In this document: in pieces, positions 45,003 through 55,086 of the stretch
Position numbering within the stretch: the stretch's first letter is position 1
How the letters are laid out: each line of letters starts with the position of its first letter
Source of the DNA: Copromyces sp. CBS 386.78
Lineage: Eukaryota > Ascomycota > Sordariomycetes > Sordariales > Sordariaceae
Assembly (NCBI GenBank): GCA_030685235.1
Contig: MU839162.1
Location: 1 to 64,000, forward strand
DNA length: 64,000 nt
Direction of reading: 5' to 3'
Position numbers and translations under genes: made by a program
Notes under the pieces: model-generated
The model's input: the letters and a program-made list of their open reading frames with translations, nothing else
The model's database searches: none
What the model was told of the DNA's origin: nothing

Positions 45003-47350
45003 ATGACCGACATTCCCATGAGCAGCAACCGGAGCGGCTCAAGCACAAAGGAGAGAGCGCGAGCTTGTGCCTACTGCAACAAGTCGAAAACGAAGTGCAT
45101 CTGGCCCGGTGAACCGGGCGTTGGTGCGTGTACACGATGTGCTCGTTTGCGCCGCCAATGTACTGTGCCTCACCACGGTGAAAGGCGACGGCGGGGGCCG
45201 TCCACTCGAGTCGGCCAACTGGAGGAGAAGATTGATGGCCTCGTTTCCCTCCTGAACGCTTCAAGGCAAATTCAACAACAGTCTTCGGCACCAGAATCGG
45301 CTTCTTCGACATCTGGACACCCTGTCTCCAGTCATGATACGCCAGACAACGCAGGCTTTGGGCAACAGCCGACACGGGCGAGATCAACTCAGGAACATTC
45401 ATCGGCCTCGGAATCCTATTGTTTACTCCCCATGAGCTGTATCCACGTCAATGATGGACACCTTGGAGATTGTACCGGTCCACATGCACAGGATTGCCTA
45501 CCTCCAAACCATAATGCCCTTCAGACTCCGACTTCAACTATCCAGAGTTCCTCTCCAGGGTCCGAGCCGACAAAGAGCTACATACCGCCAACGGCTTATA
45601 TCGACATCATTCCACAACCATACGGCTATCTGCGCATAACCATGCGTGAAGCAGAACGCTTGCTCAAGTTGTACCAAACTGACCATCATCCTCGATTCCC
45701 GTTTGTGCCTATCCCACGAAATACAACTGCGCAAGACCTCTTTCAGAGGCAGCCATTCTTATTCCGGACCATCATTCAAATCGTTGCCCCTCAGAGCGCT
45801 GCTTTGCAGCGTGGTTTCACAGGTTGGTTTCGTGAGTACATTGCAACCCATATCGTTGTCAAACAGGAGAAGCGATTGGACCTGCTACAGGCCATATTGC
45901 TCTTCATTGCATGGTTGGTTCACTTTCACTATTGATCCAGCCCTTTGTGGCCGTTTGTGATCTGCAATTACTAACTATAGGCGTTGTCTTGTGCAAAAGG
46001 AGCGAATCCCATTACTATGCCGAATCATGGGTGACAACCTTACACCAACTAGCAGTCGGTCTTGTGGTAGATCTGGGCCTTAACAGCCACAAGCCCTCTA
46101 AGCATGTCGGCAATGGCGCAAACCAGTTTGTGGAAGATGCTAGGCGTCTCAACGGCTTCCGGGGACGGCCGTCTCACACACTAGAGGATATGCGGACCTA
46201 TCTCGGATGCTTCTACATCAGTTCACTGTAAGTTGGGCCCTCCGGCATTATGTGAACATCGCCCTGTTGCTGTTGGTTTTGGTCTTGATGGACTGGTTCT
46301 AACAGAATTTACTCCATAGCACCGCAGCCTTATTTCGACATATTCCCATGATGCCCTGCTCCAGCTACATATCTTTTTGCTGTGACAAGATCGAAGCTGA
46401 AGAAGAGTACATTGAGGACACGTACCTTGTGATCCTCGTTCGAATGCAACGCCTTGTTTGTAGGATCCTGACGATTTTCCCCCCTCCTGATTCGGATGGG
46501 AGCGGCACGGCGACCTTCTCCGCAGCCGCACATATGGCCATGACGACTTTACGTGCTGATCTAGAGGATCTCAAAATGCAAGCACCAAAGCACATCTGGG
46601 ACAATTGTACGTACAAAAGGGTTGACCACCCGGTGATGAAACCGGCTGGATTAGTCTACATTTGCTGACCTGGGCCCCAAAGTGTCTTTTGATATTGCCT
46701 TCAAAGGCATACTCGCTAGGTTATACGAACCCGTAATATACATGGCATCGTCGTCAATCTCCTCCCTTGATGGCATCCGAAAGTCCGAAGCAATGTGGTG
46801 CTGCCTGGATGCTGTCAATGCAACGTTGAAGGCATACTTGGGGTTACCCGTGGCGGACCTCAATTATCTGCCCTTCAACACCTACTGTCATATGACATTC
46901 GCCCTAATCACCGCTACACGCTTGGTCATTTTACAAGATCCGGATTGGAACAACAAGCTCGCCGGCGAGAGCCTTGACTTTGCCGGCATAACGCAACGCC
47001 TGAGTGATCGGTGTGACCAAGCGGACAAGGTGGCCGTTTCAGAGGAATGGCGGCGAAAGCGCAAATATGTCACTGAAACTTTGTCAGTGATGTCTATGCA
47101 CCGCGACAAGCTCCGATGGATCCGTTCGTGGTATCTCTCCAAGATAGGAACCCCGAATCCTGCTGCTACTGGAAATCATCCGCCGATGCACCAGTCGGAC
47201 TCACAATACCAAGAACAACCAATGTCAGCTACCGAGGTGATCGCAGACCCAGGGAACCCCGCGCCCGGTGAGGCACTGTCGCCGATGTCATTCCTCGGCG
47301 ACGACTGGTGGCAAACAATGCTAGATGATATGAGCTTTCTTCAGACTTAG
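45003..47350 (+). CDS. Zn2Cys6 transcription factor
   Basis: Proposed exons are 45003-45913, 46000-46227, 46320-46606 and 46683-47350, giving 697 aa in consistent phases. Introns 1 and 3 use AAG acceptors. The first junction is the least certain, since it was chosen to keep the frame into SHYYAESWVTTLHQLAVGL. The binuclear cluster has Cys at residues 22, 25, 32, 43, 46 and 53 (CX2CX6CX10CX2CX6C), followed by basic residues and a Ser/Gln-rich linker. The middle region with LLQAILLFIAW and LAVGLVVDLGLN matches the fungal-specific transcription factor domain region. It is a nuclear regulator. Its position after a P450, pectate lyase and DUF1996 gene on one strand suggests a local regulator, but targets are unknown. 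Confidence 0.85.
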
Positions 47351-49006
47351 GAGGATCAGAATGATAACGTCACTGATGTTGCAGGTTATCATTGTTATAC
47401 AAGCACTGGGAGGAACGTTGAGCAACAAGTGCAACATCCATTTACAGCCTATAGGGAACCTCGAAATCCCGAATAGCGATAAACTCTTCTGCCCCTAGGC
47501 TTGGTGTCACACGCAGCCCTATGAGCGCGCGAGAGCTTGATAGCGCGCCTGCGGTAAGGCGAACAGGAGGAATGCCGAAGTGAGTCGGGTACCGACTGGT
47601 AGAATCATAGGGCTGAGCCGCGTGCCGGGCTCGGACTCGGGAAACGTGGGACTTCGGACTCCCGGAACAGCCTCCGCAATCGCGGACGCATCGGCCCAGC
47701 CCTTATCGTTCGCCTGAGCAAGAACTAGGCTTCAATATTACACTCGTACTGTTTGGACAACGTGCCTTAGCCATCACAGGCTTAGATCTTCCATCCCCCC
47801 AGAATGTCCGTTCTCGGGGCAGTCGGCGTGGAATCCACGCCGCTTGAGATAGGACGACGGTAAAAGCATATGCGTCCGTGCATTTGGTGTTATTACCAAC
47901 TAAGCGGGTGCCTAAACCCACCGACCCAGTGACGACAGCCACAGGGCCAACATACCCCTAATGGACGCTTCTAGTGGCCTTCATGCTCTGGTTGCGTTAC
48001 GCTCCAGCGAGTTGGTCACTATCACGCCCCCAAATATTCGATGGAAGTTATCACGATGCAACATCCCGTCTGGCGAAAATTTCCACTTCACCTTTGTTAG
48101 GTGTTGAGAGGTATCGACAAACGATCAAGAAAAGGCACAAGGGTTCTATAGTACGGCAATTGACTAGGACTAAACTCAAATAGAGGAAAAAACACTCGAC
48201 AGGTTGTTGGGCCAAAACATGGTCTTTGCTGCGTTGCCAGTTGCACCTCATTGATGTTGCCGCCTTGTCAACAGATGGAGACAAAGCCAGGCTGTCATGT
48301 GTTTTGGGCGGTGATTATTCGAGGAACAGTCTACAGTTCCTGTCAGGTTGATTGTTATCGGATCCCGCGATACGCCGTCACAGCTCAACAACCCAAGAAT
48401 GGAAATGGAACATGTGGCTATGGCCGTTGTGATCAGGCAGCGAAAGATATAGGGCATATTTTCCCATCCTATCACCACCGCACGTACCACCCTAAGCCTT
48501 TAGCGATCCTTTTTTTACCACTGACGTGGGAATTGACCAATCGCATGTAATACTGCGGTTAGAAACTTCCTTTGCCTGACCATTTTCGATCACCATTTTG
48601 GAACCGGCCGGACTTGGTTCGTCACCTCCGTTGTCAGTCAAGTGAGCATCAGTGGTGTATTCAACAACTGACCTTGGTGGAAGCTCCTCGGACTGTAATA
48701 GGCCCCATTCGGTTTCGACACAACCACTCTACTGTATGCTATACCCTACTCGGCGTTATCAAGATGGTAATACAAAGGGAGTGCAAAGGCTTTGGAGGTC
48801 AAAGACATATAAAGATGGCCGACAACACCTTCAACAAAACTGTTTGGATCATCACACAACTTCAAACCTCCAAGGTCAACTGAAGAGTGATCAATCCAAC
48901 AGTCGCTCAACACCACCACAGAAAACACATACACTCAGCCACGCTCAACATCAGTTCAACAACACAACCGTTACTCCCAACTCCCACCTTTAACCCAAAC
49001 TCCACA
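47351..49006. other. Intergenic region with weak inverted repeats
   Basis: No gene is recognised. Between 47508 and 47624 an imperfect inverted repeat (core AGCCCTATGA and TCATAGGGCT) bounds a GC-rich stretch, too weak to call an element. A TATA element near 48808 belongs to the next gene. Confidence 0.45.
48808..48813 (+). promoter_or_regulatory. TATA element upstream of the Ser/Gly-rich protein gene
   Basis: TATAAA lies about 195 bp before the ATG at 49007, followed by a CA-rich leader. The distance suggests a leader of about 160 nt. Confidence 0.35.
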
Positions 49007-49281
49007 ATGTCTGGCCACTCCTCTTCCCACGGATCTTCCTCCGGGAAGACCAACTGGGACGCTATCGCCATGGGTTCTTCTGCCCTCGGCTTCATCAAGA
49101 CGGACGTTGCTTCCAAGTCCTCCAGCTCTCGCGGTGGTTCTTCCCAGGGTTCATCTTCTGGGTCCAAGTCCGGCAGTTCTTCCCACGGTAGCTCGGTATG
49201 TCTCTCTCCAATGCTTAAGCTTGTTGAGGTGCTAACATAGGATAACCACAGAAGGGCTCCAGCAGCGGCTCGAGACGCTGA
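49007..49281 (+). CDS. Small Ser/Gly-rich protein, 72 residues, unknown function
   Basis: Exons are 49007-49195 and 49252-49281, with a 56-bp intron (GTATGT...CACAG, branch GCTAAC). The protein begins MSGHSSSHGSSSGKTNWDAIAMGSSALGF and continues with Ser/Gly/Lys repeats (SKSSSSRGGSSQGSSSG), ending GSSSGSRR. It has no signal peptide or transmembrane helix and is likely disordered. A different acceptor 11 nt upstream would give another C-terminus. The strong Kozak-like CACAATG and clean splice support a real gene. I do not recognise a family. Confidence 0.55.
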
Positions 49282-50725
49282 ACAACCGCTCACAGCTCCC
49301 ATCAGATCTCTACGAGGCAACTCGATGTTTTTTCCCCTACCGGATTTCTTTGGCGCACTGGTTTTTGCAAGAAAACGGAGTGATGGGCGTGGCATATTGA
49401 TATTTTTTGCATGATTCTATAGAGTAGAGTCTCATCACTCTCATGGCTGTTTTCATCAGGCTACCGGGGATGGGTGGTGGGGTGGTGGTGGATTTCTTCT
49501 TTTTATCTTCTGGTTTAGACGGGTCTGGCACTCCCCGAGGAGTGGGTGCTTGGTGATTTGGCTTGTGGCTTGTCTTTCTTCTCGTTTTCTCTTTTCTTCC
49601 CCATCTTGTTTTTGTTTTGTTTCTTTCTCACCCTGTGCTCTCAAACTACCCACAGTCCTTTCCATCAATGCTCTCATGTTCGACAGAAACTAGTATAGTT
49701 CAATATCAGAATCCGGCCGGATCACAACACATGACTGTTCCAACACGGCTGCTTGGATACGTTGTATATGGGTATTTCGGCTTTCAAAACCTCATGAACA
49801 CATGATACCCCATAATCAAACCCGCCTCAAAGGATTCAACTCTCAGGCAGCCAGAACCTACTGCTGCGGTCGAAACCCTAGGTAGACAAACAGTGTATCA
49901 GTAACATGGTATCTCCATAACTGTGTAACTTTGCGTCCAAATTCCAAATCCATGATCGACACACCGGACATAAAACCCTCTCCAACCCTTACCCAGCGGC
50001 ACGGTGAAACAGGCACCTAGATTCTTTCCCATGTCATTCCCCGATTCGGGTAACTGTGGGTTAAAATGATGCTTGAGGTGGGCAGTGCACAACTAGTTTC
50101 GTGAAATCATTGGAATATGTGCAACGGGATACGATCCGTGCCGCAGCTCGCGTGGTGAAACGATGGAACGCTACCGTAGTGACCTGAATGTAACTTGGTG
50201 GATGTGGCAACTGTGCCGCACGCGGCTCCTTGCCGACCCCGCCTACCTGGTAGGGACCTGTCGAGCTGAAAAAACGTTGGAGTAGTGATGGGTTCCGTTT
50301 GGCTGGGTCACATCCGTATTTTTGGAAGGGAAAGGGTCTGAAATTTTCAGGTGATAATTGAACCGACCATGGGAACTGGGGGAGAGTGTCGACGGGGTGA
50401 CAAAGGGTTGGAACTGGAAGAGGGGATGGTCGGGGGTTAGGGCTGTAGGAGGGGTCCATTCAATTCAGTTGGTAACTGGAGACAACCATGCAGTGGTTCA
50501 ATCATTGTGGTTGATGGAGGAATAAACGGTGTTCTGCTCATGATGACAGACTTATGTCCATCAGGAATATTGGTATTGTCGTTCAAACATCGATTCCATC
50601 GAACCGAAAATGCGGCCTCCGACGTTGGCCGTCCAAAACACCGCAGTCTGTTGGAACACCCCACTAGGGCACCGATGCCCAATATGTAGGATGACCCGAC
50701 ATTGTAGGCCTCCAGTCCATCCCAC
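49282..50725. other. Intergenic region, no gene seen
   Basis: It holds the 3' region of the Ser/Gly-rich gene and over 1 kb of sequence without recognisable coding content. Minus-strand frames of 110-132 codons overlap each other and lack family features. Confidence 0.45.
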
Positions 50726-50827
50726 CTCGCCCAGGACATAATTGTTGAGACCCAGATGGCCTGTCCAGTGGGCTGATTGCCCGCCAAGGATACGGCCCAA
50801 GGTCTCAAGAATTATGTCCTGGGCGAG
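50726..50827. mobile_element. 102-bp MITE with 27-bp inverted repeats and CCCAC target duplication
   Basis: The 27-bp ends at 50726-50752 and 50801-50827 are inverted repeats with one mismatch (CTCGCCCAGGACATAATT start). Five bases CCCAC flank both sides (50721-50725 and 50828-50832) as a target duplication. The 48-bp centre has no coding capacity. A 5-bp duplication does not fit Tc1/mariner, so this is a different family from the TA-flanked elements in the window. Confidence 0.7.
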
Positions 50828-50832
50828 CCCAC

Positions 50833-51862
50833 CAACCATGTTCGTCGAGGGAGGGGCTTCGGTTTGTTTAAATCCTGCGCCTTCCCTCCCCATTTTTGCT
50901 CTTGTTTTCTTCTTTTCTCTCCTTAACTCACTTACTTACTTCTCTCTCTCTTCTTCCCGGGGTTGTCGACGCTGCTTGTGGAGGTCACGCATCCCTCAAA
51001 ACCCCCCACTTCTAGCGACACTACCACAACAGCAACAAGCTCCCGCTTCCCCGGGAAAAGAAAAGGCTCGCACGGCAAGTCGAATAGGGAATATCTGCTG
51101 TCTGAGAGAGGGTAACCAACGACTTGTATGTCGCCTCTCTCAGACAGCAGCTATTCCCAATTCGACTTACTGTGCGGCGCCAAAAAAAACACCATGGGCC
51201 ATCGAGCCAGGCAAATTGTCTTCTTCCCTGACCGCTTTGTACGTACAAACATCACCTGCAATCCATAGTGCAAGGAGATTAACCAGACGTCGGATTTCGC
51301 AGACTCCCCAGATACACATGTCTACACGACTTCGAACATCTGCTCTTCGGGGGTCATTCGGACTCCAACCATCTCCGGCGAACGCAATGAGAACGTATGA
51401 CTCCTCGGTCACTCACAATGGAGATTGTCGGGCCTCCGTGCTCGCAGTCAGAAGCCTTGTGAGTATGGCAGAGGATAGTACACTATCATCAACTTCAAAG
51501 CGAGAATTGGTTGTGGGAACGACATGGCTCTCTGGAAAAGCGAGATTGTCGGTTGGTGGTGACACAACGGGACAAAAGGGAAGAGATGATGGAGGAAAAT
51601 AAGCCCGCGTTTTTTCTTGGACCAGGTATGCAAATTTCGCAAAAGAATTGGGAGAGGCTTCGAGACGAGTAGCTAACCAATTGGATTCGTAAAGATTGCG
51701 TGACCTTGATATGTCGAAAAAAGGTCAACACTGCATCCGTAAAGCCTCGGACTGCGAACAATAAACATATTAACAGCGCTACATCAAAACCACTAACAAC
51801 ACCGCTTGTACAACCCCAACGCAAGTCTCCGAGCTTCGGATTCTGGCTTGGTGATTGTCATC
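50833..51862. other. Upstream region of the C2H2 gene
   Basis: This is the promoter and leader region for the gene at 51863. A plus-strand frame of 286 codons (50742-51602) begins inside the MITE and runs through the hairpin at 51069-51176. I do not call it a gene, because its reading through a hairpin and a mobile element argues against it. Confidence 0.4.
51069..51176. repeat. Long hairpin with 43-bp arms and 22-nt loop
   Basis: The arms at 51069-51111 and 51134-51176 are inverted repeats matching at about 39 of 43 positions, and the loop is 51112-51133. A transcript would fold into a nearly perfect stem of the size processed by Dicer in fungi. It could equally be a MITE without a visible target duplication. 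Flanks show no clear direct repeat. Confidence 0.6.
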
Positions 51863-52835
51863 ATGAATCAACAGCACATGCACTGTGCCTCATCAGAGAT
51901 GTTCTCCGGGGAAGCCTTGTGGGCTTGGGGTGACGAACAGTGGGAGTGGACTGATGGTAGCTTGTGGTCACTCCCCGGGGGACTTGGAGAAGTGGATTTC
52001 TGCCTCTTCAACGAAAACCCTTCCATATCCCAAGCCCAAGCTCTCATGCTTCCGTCCGGCACATTCCAACAAACATCACGCACTATTGAGCCAGCAATCG
52101 ACCCTTATCTGACCTTGGAAGATTACAATAATCTTGCAGCGAATCTTCCGACATACGAACAGCAAGCTCACTTCTTTCCATCTGGTTCCCCGACTAACTC
52201 TCAATCTGCCTCTTTCCGATTTTCGCCCATACCATCTCAAGACTCACCTTCTTCTGTTGGGTTTCTAGAGACACCGCCAAGCATGCCTCTCCCATACATG
52301 CCACTCAACCACAGAGATGCTTCCACGAATGGATTGCAGCTTCAGAATTTGCAGGCTCCGGCTGTGTTCACCAACGCGGTGCCAGGCTTGCCAGTTGTGC
52401 TTATGGACGGCCCACTACCCGAGGATCCTCAAGCACACCCAGAGTCGTCCTATGGACAAGCTCAGAACCACCCAACACCAACAGATCATTCAGCTCACAG
52501 TCCCAAGTTGTCTGCGTAAGTAAAACCCAGGTTAAGCTGACTCGTTTGCTCCTAGTCCGCTCACTAACGCCGTCGATGACAGCCGACGTCGACGGAGAAA
52601 GGAAAAGCCAGTAAAGTGTTCGATTTGCGCTAAGGGGCATGCCTACCAGGCAGAGCTGGACAGACATGTCATAGCTCAGCACAAGGACCAAGCAGAGGAA
52701 TACGCCCTTTCCGTCAAGCGGTTCCCTTGCCCGCATTGCCCAATGGACTTTGCTAGGAAAGACCATCTCGTGCGTCACGGTCAACGGAGACATGGACTGG
52801 CAAAACAGGTAAAGAGGAGGAGTAACAAAAACTGA
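51863..52835 (+). CDS. C2H2 zinc-finger protein with two fingers
   Basis: Exons are 51863-52515 and 52583-52835, giving 301 aa. The frame is open upstream, but ATG at 51863 is the first Met codon used. The N-terminal 215 residues are acidic and rich in Pro/Ser/Gln, as in activation regions. Right after the junction come five Arg and a Lys-rich stretch (nuclear localisation), then two C2H2 fingers: C230-X2-C233-X12-H246-X4-H251 and C267-X2-C270-X12-H283-X4-H288. The second ends HGQRRHG. It is a probable DNA-binding regulator in the nucleus. Targets and close family are not recognised. Confidence 0.8.
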
Positions 52836-53490
52836 CCTCTTCACCTGGTTGTTGTTGTTGTTGCAAACACAATATTCATTTTTTTCTTTCTCGATGGTTT
52901 ATTTTCGACTTCCTGGTTATCTAGCGACGGCGCATCTGGTTTATTTTGGATAGTTTCCGAAGTCATGACATGGTTACCTAGGTATACTGGTTTATTCGTT
53001 AACTCGAGACCTCTCATCAACCTTCCTAGGTGTGTAGATATCTCATTGATCCGTTTCGCTCCATAACTGAAGCGTAATCTTACCTTACATATGCCATATT
53101 GAACGTCGTGATGTTCGACGGTGCAGACGTACCTGAATGTACACGCAGAACCCTAACCCCAATAAACTGGCCCAGTCCTAGGGGAAGGGATGGCGAAATG
53201 TGGAGTCTACAACTGACCCGCTGAAGGTGCATGGAGCAGTGACGGGAGGGTCCCTGTCCCTGTAACCATCCCTTGCAGCCCTGTGAGATGCACTGTATAA
53301 AACTGAAGTGGGCACAGATGTGCCCCGCGAATTCTGGTCTCCCACTGAGGTGCGGGTTGGTCTCCTCAACACCATCGTTTACGCCAGAATATCTCGACGC
53401 CTTCACCACTCGACCAGCGGACGCTGAAACCGAGCGAAAATGAGGTGATAGCCTGTTTTACGACCTAGCCACACAACCACGGAAAACACA
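52836..53490. other. Intergenic region before the GINS subunit gene
   Basis: It contains the C2H2 gene 3' region and the Psf2 promoter. Minus-strand frames of 109 and 65 codons overlap and are unrecognised. Confidence 0.5.
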
Positions 53491-54381
53491 ATGGCGCTCC
53501 CACTGCCCCCAGGGCTGACCCAGAATGAGGTCGCCTTCCTCGCCGAGATGGAAATGGTAACCGTTGTCCCACGTCAGCGCCTGGACACCATCGATCTACT
53601 TGGTGTATGTTATCTTTATCCTCGCCTTGTCCCAATGACACCAATTGACTTACTGATACAACAGGGAAGAACACCACAACTCCGTCCTCCCCACCGCGCC
53701 CAACTGCCCCTCTGGCTCGCCCTCCTCCTCAAGAAGCAGCGCCGCGCCAACATCGTCCCTCCAGCATGGATGCACCCGGCCTCCCTCGCCGAGATCATCC
53801 ACCGCGAAACAAAAGAAGACCCCGAAGCCTTCTCCGCGCCACCACCCCCTCCCTCGCGCGCTCTGTACTCCCAGCCCGGCACCGCTCGCCGGCTAAACCA
53901 CCACGCCAGCTATCTCGATGACTTTTCGCAAACACAAGACCCCCAACAACAACAAGATCCGAACTCCATCTTATCTCCGCCCTTCCTCCCCTCCAACGTC
54001 GCCGAGTCCCCCGCCGGATACCTCCCATACCACTGGCTAGAGGTTGCTGAGGCCTTGCTCACGCACGCCGGCGATGATATGCCCGCCCCGGCCGGCGAGG
54101 TGCGCTCACTCCTGCGGGATCTGGTAGAGGTGCGTGCTGCCAAGATGCGCAGCAGTACATCGGCGTTGGAAGGGTTTGGTGATGCCTGGTTGACGCTGCG
54201 TGGTGTGGGCGCTATGGAGTTGGCTGAAAACAGAGCCTTTTTGGCGGGCTTAGTGGACGGCGTGAGGAAGATCGGAGCTAGTGCTGAGGCGACGAGGAGG
54301 GAGGAGGAAGAGGAGGCCAGGAGGGGTGGGGAGTATGGTGGCGATGGGGATGAGGATAGTGATGAGGATATGGGCCTTTGA
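53491..54381 (+). CDS. psf2: GINS complex subunit Psf2
   Basis: Psf2 is one of four GINS subunits. GINS joins Cdc45 and Mcm2-7 in the replicative helicase and is essential for DNA replication. Exons are 53491-53604 and 53665-54381, giving 276 aa. The 60-bp intron (GTATGT...CAACAG) is in frame and would be read through if missed. The start MALPLPPGLTQNEVAFLAEMEMVTVVPRQ and the segments RPPHRAQLPLWLALLLKKQRRANIVPP and YLPYHWLEVAEALL are hallmarks of fungal Psf2. A Gln/Pro-rich insert (about residues 105-155) and an acidic C-terminal tail (EDSDEDMGL) make it longer than the yeast protein. Confidence 0.93.
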   Translation: MALPLPPGLTQNEVAFLAEMEMVTVVPRQRLDTIDLLGVCYLYPRLVPMTPIDLLIQQGRTPQLRPPHRAQLPLWLALLLKKQRRANIVPPAWMHPASLAEIIHRETKEDPEAFSAPPPPPSRALYSQPGTARRLNHHASYLDDFSQTQDPQQQQDPNSILSPPFLPSNVAESPAGYLPYHWLEVAEALLTHAGDDMPAPAGEVRSLLRDLVEVRAAKMRSSTSALEGFGDAWLTLRGVGAMELAENRAFLAGLVDGVRKIGASAEATRREEEEEARRGGEYGGDGDEDSDEDMGL

Positions 54382-55086
54382 GGCTGCATGGCCGGATTAC
54401 CGAGGAGACCACCATTAAGGTTGTCTGAAGGAGGTGGACGAGCAGGTGAGTTGGACTCGCACTCCCTTGAAAACACCAAGGCCGAGTCCGACCACAAAGG
54501 CTTATGCCCAAGCAACGTGGTCAACAATGAGATACCCAAGGGAGACATGGAAAAGAATGCGAGGCAAGTCCATACACAGGCGACAGGCGATTGTACAACG
54601 AGGTGACAGAACATCCAATATCATGACTATATCCAAATATGCACAGAACAAAAAAAAAACAAAAAAAAAAAAACAAGGTGCGTTTCTCTCCATCCGGCCA
54701 GCGGAATCACATATTGCACCCATCAATAACACCAGAAATACCTTCTACTATCTTCCCATAACCTTTAATTCCTTCTGGACCCCCATCTTATGCTGACGTG
54801 AAACTGCAGGACATGCCTCACTGCATCACGCTCTCTATCTATTTCTGTTCTGTCTTCTTCTTCAAACCACACCTCTTATCATGACTTCCTTTTTTCCACG
54901 TACGCTACCTCTTTGTGTTGCTATCGAAGCAGTCGATGGCGACTACCCAATCACTCCAAAAGAGTCCCCAGTCCAACAGCCCGATCTGCTGATCACGCCC
55001 TCCCTGGCAGCAAAAGCCTCCGCTAAGTCTCAGGTCTTTGTCGTTATCTTCACCACTGGTTGTGGCTCCGGATGAGGGTGACGAGC
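54382..55086. other. Intergenic region between convergent genes
   Basis: The region holds the 3' ends of psf2 (plus) and the AT-hook gene (minus). An A-rich run lies at 54648-54674. No gene is seen. Confidence 0.5.

Noticed and set aside
47508..47624. Imperfect inverted repeat with AGCCCTATGA core
   Set aside because: Only 10 bp match without gaps and no target duplication is visible.
50742..51602. 286-codon plus-strand open frame
   Set aside because: It starts inside a MITE and runs through a long hairpin, has no recognisable domain and lies in the upstream region of the C2H2 gene.
53080..53409. 109-codon minus-strand frame upstream of psf2
   Set aside because: No recognisable features; most likely promoter and leader sequence of psf2.
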